This document shows, piece after piece, positions 44,044-53,241 of a stretch of 64,000 nt of DNA. Made by a program: the position numbers and the translations under genes. Origin of the DNA: Desulforhopalus singaporensis (GTDB lineage: Bacteria > Desulfobacterota > Desulfobulbia > Desulfobulbales > Desulfocapsaceae). The notes under the pieces were generated by a model, which saw only the letters and a program-made list of their open reading frames with translations, was not told the origin of the DNA and made no database searches. Position 1 is the stretch's first letter; each line of letters starts with the position of its first letter. The DNA lies in NCBI RefSeq assembly GCF_900104445.1, contig NZ_FNJI01000005.1, forward strand, positions 62,001 through 126,000, given 5' to 3'.

Positions 44044-44517
44044 ATGAAGGAAAATGAGCTTGACGCCCTGGTCTCAAGGATCCAGGGAGAGGTTTTTCAG
44101 GAGGCTCGCAACGTTTTGGGAAAAAAAGGGTTCGACCGCTGGCGAAATCCAAGATTCTGCGGTCCGATGGCACAAGCCGATGGGTATGCAAGACTCAAGG
44201 GTGAGTGCGGTGATACTATGGAGATGTACCTCAAAATAGCAGGGGAACGGGTGGTTGACGTCAGTTATGTAACAGACGGCTGCAGCTCCAGTTCCATTGC
44301 CGGCTCCTTTGCTGCCGAACTGGCAACCGGGAAGGATTTTGGGGAAATATTGGATATGAAGGGAAGTGACGTTCTGGCGTATATCGGTCATTTCCCTGAA
44401 CAAGAGGAGCATTGCGCTCATCTCGCGGTGAGAACCCTCCAGGAAGCTTTAAATGGATACCTTGTCGCTCAGGCCAGAGCGGTTCGGGAGCAAAAGGGGG
44501 AACTGAAAAAAGTGTAG
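44044..44517 (+). CDS. NifU/IscU-like iron-sulfur scaffold protein
   Basis: A 157-residue protein with the IscU/NifU N-terminal pattern: first Cys in RFCGPMAQADGYARLKGECGDTMEMYL, the second in that same GECGD, and the third in TDGCSSSSIAGS. A late EEHCAHLA carries another Cys. Start at 44044 has AAGGAG; a longer frame is possible. It closes the operon and links the cluster to iron-sulfur assembly. The terminator is 31 bases after the stop. Confidence 0.88.
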   Translation: MKENELDALVSRIQGEVFQEARNVLGKKGFDRWRNPRFCGPMAQADGYARLKGECGDTMEMYLKIAGERVVDVSYVTDGCSSSSIAGSFAAELATGKDFGEILDMKGSDVLAYIGHFPEQEEHCAHLAVRTLQEALNGYLVAQARAVREQKGELKKV

Positions 44518-44547
44518 ACAGCAGCTGGTACAGATGTCCGGCCCTTG

Positions 44548-44585
44548 AATCCGGGAGTATTGTTCAATACTCCCGGATTTTTTTG
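44548..44585. terminator. Strong intrinsic terminator closing the ORP-type operon
   Basis: A 14-base-pair perfect stem (AATCCGGGAGTATT and its complement) with a 4-base loop, running into a T run of seven. The A/T ends of the stem allow termination from both sides, which fits the convergent DsrE-family gene. Confidence 0.93.
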
Positions 44586-44595
44586 TTTAATGTAG

Positions 44596-44946
44596 CTAAA
44601 AATTGAATATTTTCGACTCTGCGGCCATGTCGATGAGATGAGGGCCGCCGTCGAGCACCATGTTGGAGTTGAAATCCGCCTCATCCAGGTTCCTGTTTTT
44701 TGCGCAAGGGGTGCACACCCCTGTGGGGACTTCATTTTCGATGAGATAGGGAAGATAGTCAGCGACACAATCGCCCGTGGTGGTCTTGTGGGAACCGTCC
44801 TTGCCTTTTATCGCCCAATCCACGCCGCTGTCGATGAGAAAAATGTTGACACTGTGGCCCTTGGAATGGGCAATCTTGGCAAATTGAAAACAGCGGGTTG
44901 CTTTTTCAAAATCGTTGGATCGCAGTACAAAAAGAAAATTTGCCAT
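44596..44946 (-). CDS. DsrE-family sulfur-related protein
   Basis: A 116-residue protein with the DsrE/DsrF fold: FLFVLRSNDFEKATRCFQFAKIA and HSVNIFLIDSGVDWA. A Cys pair VCTPCAKN sits in the region where DsrE-type proteins carry the active Cys. It probably handles persulfide sulfur in the cytoplasm. It is convergent with the ORP-type operon and stands alone on its strand. Confidence 0.88.
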   Translation of the reverse strand: MANFLFVLRSNDFEKATRCFQFAKIAHSKGHSVNIFLIDSGVDWAIKGKDGSHKTTTGDCVADYLPYLIENEVPTGVCTPCAKNRNLDEADFNSNMVLDGGPHLIDMAAESKIFNF

Positions 44947-45469
44947 ATTTGCCTCACTGTCGGTTGAGTGATCTGGAATGAAAGGTATTTTTTACTGTTT
45001 CACGACAACAATCATTCTACTGCAAAAGTGGGAGATGATAAAGGCTTTTAACAGAAAAATAGTTAAAATACAACTACTTGTACCACATTGCAGGACTCCG
45101 GCGCTACTCTGCCTACCATCCCGTTGCCGTTTCGATATTACCTTTTCACTCGATCGCTTTGGGCAACATCAAAGTTCTAATATCTCAAACTGATTTGTTG
45201 TGGTATTATTGACCCCTGTTTTTTGCTCGGTTTTCCTGACTTTTCAGCAACGCCTGCGGTGCACAGAAGACACCTGGCAGGGTGGATCAAATTTCAGGCA
45301 GTATATGACTCTTGGGCTATACTGTTTTCTGTCTGGGCCGAACATGTTGGGCATATTAATTTTTCGGAATGAACCGTTCTGGCCCGGCCTGGAGGGGGGC
45401 AGCAGGTTTTCGGCTGCCGGACGCCGGAACGATAATTGTTAATTTTTGCGGGAAAAAAGTGAAGGATCA
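44947..45469. other. Gene-free interval
   Basis: 523 bases between the leftward DsrE-family gene and the rightward decarboxylase gene. It must hold both promoters. Base composition is AT-rich in 45000-45080. I found no gene with a plausible ribosome site, no terminator and no known riboswitch pattern. Confidence 0.5.
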
Positions 45470-46885
45470 ATGAACGAAGAAAGTGTCTTTGAAAATCTTT
45501 TACAGATGATTGAGCGGTATCGGCAGGGGTATCGGAAGGGTAAATTTGTCGAATACCATGAGCCTGCCGAACTCAAGGAAATTTTGCAGCTTGACGGACC
45601 AGGTCGGGAGGGGGATTGGGACGAGATTTTCAACTGGGTCGGCAAATACCTCGATTATTCGGTGAAAACCAGCCACCCCGGCTTTGTCAACCGGATGTGG
45701 ACCGGTGCCAACCTGCCTTCTGTTGTCGGGGAGATAGTTGCCGCCGTGACCAATACCTCCGCCTGCACTTATGAATCGGCACCGGTATCGACCCTGCTTG
45801 AAAAGTATATGTTTAACCAGATGGCGGAGGTTGTAGGATTTGAACGGGCCGAAGGACAGATGACCACCGGCTCGTCAAATGCCAATATGATCGCCATGAT
45901 GGTGGCTCGCAACCATGCGCTGCGGGATGTGAAAAGAGAAGGGTTGTTCGGACAGCGGAAGATCTTCGGGTTTGTCGGTTCCGACGCGCACTACTCGATG
46001 GACAAGGCGGCTAATATCCTGGGGTTGGGAACAGACCAGCTGATAAAGGTTCCGCTTAATGACCGCGGTGAGATGGAGTTGCGAGAGCTGGAACAATTGC
46101 TTGAAAAGGTGCATTCTTCCGGAGACCGGGCGTTTTTTGTGGCGGCAACCGCCGGAACGACCGTTCGGGGGGCATACGATTCGATCGAGCCTGTTCTACA
46201 GCTTCGCTCCAAGTATGGATTCTGGCTTCACGTTGACGGTGCCTGGGGCGGTGCGGCGGTGTTGAGTCCCTTGCTGAAGAAAAAATTTCTGGCCGGACTT
46301 GAGCAGGCTGATTCTTTTACCTGCGATTTTCACAAAATGCTCGGGGCCGCCCTGATGTGTAATATCCTGCTGATCAATAACAAGAACAATGCGTTTGGCA
46401 CCGCCCTGAGCGCCGGAGACGGCAGTTACCTCTTCCGGGACGAGGATGAGAATATGGTTGAGGATCTCGGAGTCACCTCCCTGCAGTGCGGAAGACGGGT
46501 GGACAGCCTGAAATGGTTTCTCGACTGGAAGTTCTTTGGTCGCAGGGGGCTGGGGGATCGGGTGGAAAAATATCTTGAGCTGTGCAGGTATGCTGAATCC
46601 GTGGTCCACGATGACCCCCGGCTTGAGCTTGTGGTGCCCCGGACCTCTTTTAATATTTGCTTTCGCTACAGGGTGGCCGCGTCCAGGAACAATGACTTCA
46701 ACTATGAACTGAGAAGCAGACTCTACAAACAGGGGAAGAGCCTCGTCGGCATTGCCTATATTGACGGAAAACTGGTGCTGCGTCTTCTGATCACCAATCC
46801 GCTGGCGGTCAAAGAAGATGTTGACGCTTTCTTTAGCGAGCTGCTCAGAACAGGTGATGAGCTGCAGCGGCAGATCGGTGGATAA
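45470..46885 (+). CDS. PLP-dependent group II decarboxylase family protein
   Basis: A 471-residue fold-type I enzyme of the glutamate/aromatic/diaminobutyrate decarboxylase group. The PLP lysine is in DFHKMLGA (about residue 286), the Asp/His pairing motifs are VDGAWGGAA and ATAGTTVRGAYD, and the N-terminal HPGFVNRMWTGAN substrate loop is typical. The start at 45470 has AAGGA upstream. Sequence does not decide the substrate: glutamate, 2,4-diaminobutyrate, aromatic amino acid or cysteine sulfinate are all possible. It is not linked to an antiporter gene. Confidence 0.88.
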   Translation: MNEESVFENLLQMIERYRQGYRKGKFVEYHEPAELKEILQLDGPGREGDWDEIFNWVGKYLDYSVKTSHPGFVNRMWTGANLPSVVGEIVAAVTNTSACTYESAPVSTLLEKYMFNQMAEVVGFERAEGQMTTGSSNANMIAMMVARNHALRDVKREGLFGQRKIFGFVGSDAHYSMDKAANILGLGTDQLIKVPLNDRGEMELRELEQLLEKVHSSGDRAFFVAATAGTTVRGAYDSIEPVLQLRSKYGFWLHVDGAWGGAAVLSPLLKKKFLAGLEQADSFTCDFHKMLGAALMCNILLINNKNNAFGTALSAGDGSYLFRDEDENMVEDLGVTSLQCGRRVDSLKWFLDWKFFGRRGLGDRVEKYLELCRYAESVVHDDPRLELVVPRTSFNICFRYRVAASRNNDFNYELRSRLYKQGKSLVGIAYIDGKLVLRLLITNPLAVKEDVDAFFSELLRTGDELQRQIGG

Positions 46886-47293
46886 CCTATGGCCGCCGCC
46901 CTTTGTACTAGCGCCGGGGCCGCAATTTTCCCGCCCGGGATAACTATGATGGTTGTGGGGTGTTACAACCGCCAGATTATGGTACGGGCGCTTCTGGCAT
47001 TCCGGCTTGTCCGGGTACTTTGGAGCGCCGAACCCCGGTTATGGAATTTTTTGCAACTCAACAGCTTTTATTTAAATAAAGACAGAAATATCTTCTCGAA
47101 ATTTGATCGCAATGTTTATATTCCGGCGCAATGGCGGCTTGATCAGGTCATTGATGACGGCAGAACTTTGCCCCTTTTCAGGCAGGTCAAAGGGTGAAGG
47201 TTACCGATTTTTCTCAGAAAATTAATTGCCCATAGCAGGGTGAAAATAGCGCAGGCAATCTTCGCTGTCCTGCCGCAACGTACCGGAGTAAAA
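46886..47293. other. Gene-free interval
   Basis: 408 bases between the decarboxylase and the M48 peptidase genes, same strand. There is a small hairpin (GGTTGT / ACAACC near 46951-46970) without a T run. AT-rich sequence at 47055-47120 may hold a promoter. No gene supported. Confidence 0.45.
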
Positions 47294-48493
47294 ATGAATG
47301 CACAGACCGTACGCTGCCAGAATGATCTGGAAATATTCAACAGGCTGCTTCACCATCCCGATGTAAGAAGGGTCAACGAGTTTCTTGAGAGCCGGGAAGA
47401 CGGGAACTATACCGGGGTCAGGCGCAGGCTGCTTTCTTCCTCGGTCCGGTTGAGCCGGGAGATGGCCTGGGAAGTCCACAAAGTGGCGGATGAATGTATT
47501 GGTCTACTCGAAGGGAAAACTCCCCTTGAGCTTTATGTTTTTCCCAGCCCGCAGTTCAACGCCATGTGTTTCAAGCCTGAAGACGGCCGGCTGTTTATCA
47601 TGTTTTCGTCGAGCCTTCTCGAGTCGTTTTCAATGGATGAACTGCGATTCGTCATGGGCCACGAACTGGGGCATCATATCTATCGCCACCACGACATTCC
47701 CATCGGTCACCTGCTCCAGGGCGGCACCGCCCCTGAGCCGCGGTTGGTCCTTGAACTGTTCGCCTGGTCCCGTTACGCGGAAATTTCAGCAGACCGAGCC
47801 GGCGCTCTTTGTGCCGGTGATTTTGACACTGTTGCCATGGCCCTGTTCAAGCTTGCATCCGGGCTGAGCGGCAAAATGATCCGGTTCGACCTGGATGATT
47901 TCCTCAAACAGGTCGAGGATATGCAACTCGAAGACAGTGAGCCGGGCAGATACGGACCAAAGGAGGACTGGTTCGCCACCCATCCTTTCAGTCCGCTTCG
48001 GGTCAAGGCGCTGCAGCTGTACCACGACTCCCTCTATGTGCGGGAAAACGGCATGAGCCGGGATGAGCTTGAGGTGTCGGTCCAGGATCTGATGGAACTG
48101 ATGGAGCCCAACTATATAGAGGGGCGGACTGAAGCGTCCATCCATATGCGTCGCCTGCTCTGGGCCGGTGCCATAGCGGTCGCCGACGCAAGTGACGGTA
48201 TCGGCAGTGATGAAATAGCAATATTCGAAAAATTTTTCGGGGTTGGCGAGTTCTCGAAAAATCTTGATATAGAGCGGGTAAAGCAGACCTTGGATGAACG
48301 TGCGGCAAACGCCAGGAACTATTCTTCAATCCCCCAGCGCATGCAGGTCCTGCGCGATTTGTGTCTTGTCGCCAAAGCAAGCGGAACTGTCTCGGCGGCC
48401 GAGCGCGGAATACTGGAGAAAATCGCAGGACTCATTGCAATACCCACCGATTTTATCGATCAGTTCCTGGCATTGCGGGTGATCCCGGACTGA
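47294..48493 (+). CDS. M48-family metallopeptidase with C-terminal TerB-like domain
   Basis: A 399-residue protein. The zinc site is MGHELGHHIYRHHD (HELGH near residue 123), and the third ligand is probably in SADRAGALCAGD. There is no signal peptide or membrane segment, so unlike HtpX it should be cytosolic. From about residue 275 a helical domain (LLWAGAIAVADASDGIGSDEIAIFEKFF ... VAKASGTVSAAERGILEKIA) has the two repeated acidic Ser/Asp-Glu helices of TerB-like domains. Such domains occur in stress and tellurite-resistance systems. The start at 47294 is chosen for its CGGAG site. Confidence 0.85.
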   Translation: MNAQTVRCQNDLEIFNRLLHHPDVRRVNEFLESREDGNYTGVRRRLLSSSVRLSREMAWEVHKVADECIGLLEGKTPLELYVFPSPQFNAMCFKPEDGRLFIMFSSSLLESFSMDELRFVMGHELGHHIYRHHDIPIGHLLQGGTAPEPRLVLELFAWSRYAEISADRAGALCAGDFDTVAMALFKLASGLSGKMIRFDLDDFLKQVEDMQLEDSEPGRYGPKEDWFATHPFSPLRVKALQLYHDSLYVRENGMSRDELEVSVQDLMELMEPNYIEGRTEASIHMRRLLWAGAIAVADASDGIGSDEIAIFEKFFGVGEFSKNLDIERVKQTLDERAANARNYSSIPQRMQVLRDLCLVAKASGTVSAAERGILEKIAGLIAIPTDFIDQFLALRVIPD

Positions 48494-48560
48494 CACTGCG
48501 AAAATTGGCAGGAACAGTTTCCAGCAGCCGGGCCATTCAGGCGACGGTTGCTGGTGGCGG

Positions 48561-50243
48561 CTACGCTTTTGACACCCGGTAGAGTTCTTCGATGGTGGTT
48601 GTGCCGTCCAAAACTTTGGCCACTCCGTCTTCTTTTAGGGTGATCATGCCGTTTGCCACCGCTGCAGCCTTTATCTGGTTGGCGTCTGACGTCTTCAGGA
48701 CCAGTTTTTTCAGGTCATCGTCCATTATGAGGGTTTCGAAAATTCCCACCCTGCCCTTGTAGCCGGTATGCTGACACCTGACACATCCCTTGCCCCGGAA
48801 CACTTTTTTCCCTGAAAATTGCGCTGCCATGCCTATGTTTTCCAGGAACTCAACGGCAGGCTCGTACTCTTCCCTGCAGTCCCTGCATATTATCCGAACC
48901 AGTCTCTGGGCGACAATAGCGTTGACCGACGATGCAATCAGAAAAGACTCGATGCCCATGTCCGACAGCCTGGTGACGGCTCCGGCTGAGTCGGTGGTGT
49001 GCAGGGTTGAAAAGACCAGGTGTCCGGTCAGAGCCGACTGTATCGCAATTTCGGCGGTCTCCGAGTCCCGTATCTCACCAACCAGGATAACATCCGGGTC
49101 CTGTCGTACAATGGAGCGCAGCCCCGAGGCAAAGGTGAGGTTAATTTTCGGGTTGACCTGTACCTGGCCGATTCCGCTGATACGATATTCGATCGGGTCT
49201 TCGACGGTGATGATGTTGATGTCGGTGGAGTTGATAGCCGTAAGGGCAGCATACAGGGTTGTGGTTTTGCCGGAACCGGTGGGGCCGGTGACCAGGACTA
49301 TACCGTTTGGCGAACGAATCTCCTTGGTAAACTGCGCAAGCCTCTCTCTTGACATTCCGAGTTCGCCCAAGGAGATCATGGCAGCGGTTTTTTTGAGAAG
49401 ACGGAGGACGACACGTTCGCCGAAGGCGGTCGGCAGGGTGGAGACCCGCACATCGATCTCGTTGTTAGCTACCTTGAGTTCGATCCTCCCGTCCTGGGGC
49501 AGTCTCTTTTCGGCGATGTTGAGTTTGGCCATAATCTTTATCCGCGAGACAAGGGCGGACTGCACGTGCTTGGGCGGGCTCAGCATGTCGTACAGGATCC
49601 CGTCCAGCCGTTGACGGATCTTCAGGCTGTTCTGGTAAGGCTCGATATGAATATCGGAGGCGTTGTCTCTTGCCGCCTGGGAAAACATCAGGTTCACCAG
49701 CCTGACCACCGGGGAGTCGGAGGTGTCGTCAAGAAGGTCTCCGACCTCCTCTATCTCAGAGAAGAGCCGTTCGGGATCTTCATTGTCTATATCCTGCATG
49801 ACCTCGCTTGCCGAGGTCTGGGTCATATCGTAGGCGTAGTTGATGACGTTGAGGATTTGCTGGGCCGGGGCGATGACCGCGCGGACTTGTTCCAGCTGCA
49901 ACGTCGAACGCAGGGTGTCCAGCGGCTGGAAATCAAGGGGATTGTTCACGGCGATATACTGATCTTCGTCGGTGAGGATCGGCACCAGCTTGAACTTTTT
50001 AAGAAAACCGATCGGGATTACGTCGGCAAAAGTTACCTGGGAATTTGCCGGTAATACCTGGATGACTTCCATCTGCAGCTGTCTGCCGAGGGCGCTTAAA
50101 ATGTCCTGTTCGGCAATTTCACCTCTTCTGAGCAGGATTTCACCAAGGAGCTGCCCCGTCTCTTGTTGTTCGGCGAGGGCGGATTCTATCTTCTCCTGCG
50201 ACAGTCCGGTCTCTTCTGCTAAAATTTCTCCAATCTTTTTCAT
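48561..50243 (-). CDS. gspE: Type II secretion ATPase GspE
   Basis: A 560-residue secretion ATPase. N-terminal N1E-type domain (GEILAEETGLSQEKIESAL), Walker A GPTGSGKTTTLY, Asp box and Walker B region GEIRDSETAEIAIQSALTGH, and the tetracysteine zinc segment CRDC ... CVRCQHTGYKGR. It powers pseudopilus assembly at the inner membrane. The start at 50243 opens MKKIGEIL, as usual. It is the last gene of the operon; the normally adjacent gspF is absent. Confidence 0.95.
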   Translation of the reverse strand: MKKIGEILAEETGLSQEKIESALAEQQETGQLLGEILLRRGEIAEQDILSALGRQLQMEVIQVLPANSQVTFADVIPIGFLKKFKLVPILTDEDQYIAVNNPLDFQPLDTLRSTLQLEQVRAVIAPAQQILNVINYAYDMTQTSASEVMQDIDNEDPERLFSEIEEVGDLLDDTSDSPVVRLVNLMFSQAARDNASDIHIEPYQNSLKIRQRLDGILYDMLSPPKHVQSALVSRIKIMAKLNIAEKRLPQDGRIELKVANNEIDVRVSTLPTAFGERVVLRLLKKTAAMISLGELGMSRERLAQFTKEIRSPNGIVLVTGPTGSGKTTTLYAALTAINSTDINIITVEDPIEYRISGIGQVQVNPKINLTFASGLRSIVRQDPDVILVGEIRDSETAEIAIQSALTGHLVFSTLHTTDSAGAVTRLSDMGIESFLIASSVNAIVAQRLVRIICRDCREEYEPAVEFLENIGMAAQFSGKKVFRGKGCVRCQHTGYKGRVGIFETLIMDDDLKKLVLKTSDANQIKAAAVANGMITLKEDGVAKVLDGTTTIEELYRVSKA

Positions 50244-50280
50244 GGTCGTCAAAGGGCGTCCCGGTATATCGAAGATGAAT

Positions 50281-52575
50281 CTATTCGCTTTGGTTGTGTT
50301 GTTGTTCCATGATGCCGGAAACACGCTTAACACCCGCCTGCGCCTGGTTGATCAGCGGTGCATGCTGTTGTGGTGTAAAACCCGGCTGTTTCCCGCTGCC
50401 GCCGTCCGCGATGATCCGTTCATATGTTTTCAGTGCGTTGGCAGGGTCGCTCTTTATTTCATAGACCGCCCCGATATTGAACAGGGCATAGGGGTTGTGC
50501 GGATCGATCTTAAGGGCAGCCTGAAAATAGTCCATCGCCTCGTCGATCCTGTTTTCCTGCAGCTTGTAATACCCGCGGTCAAGAAGGTTCAGGGTGTGCT
50601 CTGGATTTGGCTTTTTATTTGTATGCTGTTTCACCCCGGGCTGCAGCGCTTCCATGGTGTCCTCTTTTTCCATGGTCGCCGCGATCAAATCGGCGGGATT
50701 TTTTATGATCCGCGGGGTTATGAAGATAAACATATTGGTCTTCCTGCTGTTCATGTTGTGTGTTTTAAACAGCCACCCCAACACCGGGATATCGCCGAGC
50801 AGCGGGATTTTCCACTCGGTGTCGTCATAGTCGCTGCCGATAATGCCGCCGATGACCACGGTATCGTTGTTGTTTAGGACCACCGTGGTGCTGGCGGTGC
50901 GCTTGAAGGTCGTTGGGGTACCCGATTCCGCCGTGCCTTTAATCCTGGTCACTTCCGTTTCTATTTCCAGCCTCAGGGCGTCGGCGCGGTTGATGTGCGG
51001 CATGATAGAGAGTTTGGTCGCAACGTCTCGGTATTCGTACTGGGTATAGTCCTGATTGTTAACGCTGGTATTCTGGCTGGTAATGTAGGGAACGTTCTGG
51101 CCGACGGAAATCTCGGCTTTCTTGTTGTCCATCGTCAGCACCTGGGGCGTGGTGATTATGTTTACATCCGAATCGGTCTTGTATGCTTTCAGGATTGCCG
51201 CGATATTGGGAAAGACGACATCACCTATCTGGATCCCCTGTTTGAGGACGCCAATGGAAAATCCCGCCGGCAACGCGGGGTTTTCCACCGAAATGCCTTC
51301 CAGCAGGTTGAAGCCCTCGCTGCCGCTGAACCCAGTGACCAGCTGACCTGTGGTGTCGTCAAACGCTCCGGCCCCCGCCCACTGGACTCCTACATCGAAG
51401 GTTTTGTCGGCGTCGACCTCCATTATAAGTGCTTCGAGGTAGACCATGCGCCTGGGGATATCGAGCTGCTTGATGACCGATTCCAGAACCGCATACTCGT
51501 CCCTTGAAGCTGTTATCAGAAGGGCGTTGGTCTCCTCGTCAGCCATGATCTGCACATCTGTTGATATGGCCGCGGTCTTGGGTTTTTCCTGGGTACCTTT
51601 CTGGGGCTGCTGCTCGGGCAGGGCGTTGAGTACTTTTGCCATTTCAACGGCGGTGGCGTGTTGCAGATAGTAGACGTGAATATTGCCCTCGGGACGTGCA
51701 ACTTCAGTGTCAAGCAGCTTCACCAGGCTGCGGATACGGCTCATTTCACCGGTACTGGCCAGTACAACCAGGGCGTTTACCCTATCGTAGGGGACAATCT
51801 TCGCTGTTTCACTGTCCTGGCCGCCGGCGGCTGCCCGCTGGGAGGCTGCAGACCTCTGGTATACGGTGTTCAATATTTTGGCAAGAGCGTCGGTGGAAGC
51901 GTTGTGCAGGGGGATGACCGCGATCTCGTCTTCGCGGGACTCGACATCAAGGACTTTAATGATCCCCAGAAGTTTGTGAATATTTGCCTGGGTCTCCGTG
52001 ATGATGAGCATTCCGGACGGGGTATGGGCGATAATAACCGATGTCTGGGAGACAAGGGGGGTGAGTATCTTCTTCAGATCCTCAGGGGAACTGTATTTCA
52101 GTGGTACCAGCTGGGTTACGACTTTATCGTCAGGGTCCTGCGTCGTTTTCCCCTGTACCATCTCGAGGTTTTGCGATCGTGCCCGCGCCGATGGCAGAAT
52201 CTTGATCACGGGGCCGGCGGTGACGGTGGTGAAACCGTGTACCTCCAGCACCGATTCAAAAACCTTGTAGGCTTGTTCCTCGGTTATTTTCGTTGGTGAA
52301 ATAATGGAAACATTGCCTTGTACCGCTTTGTCTATGACAAAGTTTTTTCCGGTCAACTCACTTATGTATTTGATAAAAAGGTGGATGTCGACATTGTCGA
52401 AGTCGATGGTGATGTATTTCCCGCCTTTTCCCTCCTTTTTGTCTGAAACTGAGGACGAAGAGGGTTCCTGGGACCAGAGGGGCGAGGGAAGAAGAGCTGC
52501 GCCTGTCAACAGCACTAGTCCGGTAAAAAAACTGATAAGCTTGAACATGAGCTTCCTGTCAGACAAAGGGGTCAT
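50281..52575 (-). CDS. gspD: Type II secretin GspD with C-terminal TPR extension
   Basis: A 764-residue outer-membrane secretin. Signal peptide at the N-terminus, N0 (YITIDFDNVDIHLFIKYI) and repeated N1-N3 domains (SPEDLKKILTPLVSQTSVII ...), then the secretin core ending with VVIGGIIGSDYDD and RKTNMFIFITPRII. After the core, where the S-domain normally ends the protein, there is a TPR pair (about residues 657-726: GYYKLQENRIDEAMDYFQAAL ... ALFNIGAVYEIKSDPANALKTY). The start overlaps the gspC stop (ATGA). The extension is unusual. Confidence 0.94.
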   Translation of the reverse strand: MTPLSDRKLMFKLISFFTGLVLLTGAALLPSPLWSQEPSSSSVSDKKEGKGGKYITIDFDNVDIHLFIKYISELTGKNFVIDKAVQGNVSIISPTKITEEQAYKVFESVLEVHGFTTVTAGPVIKILPSARARSQNLEMVQGKTTQDPDDKVVTQLVPLKYSSPEDLKKILTPLVSQTSVIIAHTPSGMLIITETQANIHKLLGIIKVLDVESREDEIAVIPLHNASTDALAKILNTVYQRSAASQRAAAGGQDSETAKIVPYDRVNALVVLASTGEMSRIRSLVKLLDTEVARPEGNIHVYYLQHATAVEMAKVLNALPEQQPQKGTQEKPKTAAISTDVQIMADEETNALLITASRDEYAVLESVIKQLDIPRRMVYLEALIMEVDADKTFDVGVQWAGAGAFDDTTGQLVTGFSGSEGFNLLEGISVENPALPAGFSIGVLKQGIQIGDVVFPNIAAILKAYKTDSDVNIITTPQVLTMDNKKAEISVGQNVPYITSQNTSVNNQDYTQYEYRDVATKLSIMPHINRADALRLEIETEVTRIKGTAESGTPTTFKRTASTTVVLNNNDTVVIGGIIGSDYDDTEWKIPLLGDIPVLGWLFKTHNMNSRKTNMFIFITPRIIKNPADLIAATMEKEDTMEALQPGVKQHTNKKPNPEHTLNLLDRGYYKLQENRIDEAMDYFQAALKIDPHNPYALFNIGAVYEIKSDPANALKTYERIIADGGSGKQPGFTPQQHAPLINQAQAGVKRVSGIMEQQHNQSE

Positions 52576-53234
52576 TGTGCGATTGTTCTCCTGGGAAGGG
52601 TTCTTTGGGTTGGTCTTACAATTCGTCGTCGAGTAACGTTTCTTCTCGGTATGCCCCGGGTTGATACCTGTTCCGGTGTCCGGCGGTAACGGGCGGCTGT
52701 CGGCCTTGTTACGTTGTTAGTTTGTGCGTAGGAGGCCCTGACTTTTTCCGCTTCAGCCATGTCGAGAACTTCGTCCTGACCGTCGCGGTGCAGGATGACC
52801 TTGCGCCGGAGAATCTCTTTTATCTGGGCGCCCTGAACGGTATCTCCGGTGCGGTAAAGCTCCTGCTTCTTGTTCTGCTGGTCGAGGATGAAGGCGTGAT
52901 CGCCGTCGCCACCGGACAAGACGGTGCCCATGAGCACAAGGTTGAGCTGGGTCGGCGCCAGCTGTTCGGTGTTTTCAATGTTGGTGTTACCGCTCTGTGA
53001 TTGGGTGTCGGCGCCGAACAGGTTCCTTCTGACGATGATCCGGTAATCCTGGCGTATGGGTCTTGGTGCCCTTGCCACCAACTGTTTGCTGGCGACCACC
53101 TGATCCTGCGTCCGTATCTCCTTCGCCTCCATAAAGAGAAAATGTTCCATTGCCCAATAGCATCCCTCAACCGTTACCACCGCGGCCAGGGTAATGATAA
53201 ATAGAATAACTATGTTTGAATTTCGGCTATGCAT
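52572..53234 (-). CDS. gspC: Type II secretion protein GspC with Arg-rich tail
   Basis: A 220-residue inner-membrane protein. One N-terminal membrane helix (VILFIITLAAVVTVEG), a proline-rich stretch, and the homology-region domain (IIVRRNLFGAD ... LVLMGTVLSGGDGDHAFILDQQ ... GDTVQGAQIKEILRRKVIL). It couples the inner-membrane platform to GspD. A PDZ or coiled-coil domain is not seen; instead residues 177-220 form a tail with 14 arginines. The start at 53234 falls 7 bases after the gspN stop. Confidence 0.85.
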   Translation of the reverse strand: MHSRNSNIVILFIITLAAVVTVEGCYWAMEHFLFMEAKEIRTQDQVVASKQLVARAPRPIRQDYRIIVRRNLFGADTQSQSGNTNIENTEQLAPTQLNLVLMGTVLSGGDGDHAFILDQQNKKQELYRTGDTVQGAQIKEILRRKVILHRDGQDEVLDMAEAEKVRASYAQTNNVTRPTAARYRRTPEQVSTRGIPRRNVTRRRIVRPTQRTLPRRTIAQ

Positions 53235-53241
53235 ATAAGCG

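Noticed and set aside
44978-45442. Two short frames in the 523-base gap before the decarboxylase gene
   Set aside because: No ribosome site, no conserved motif, and residue composition like random sequence.
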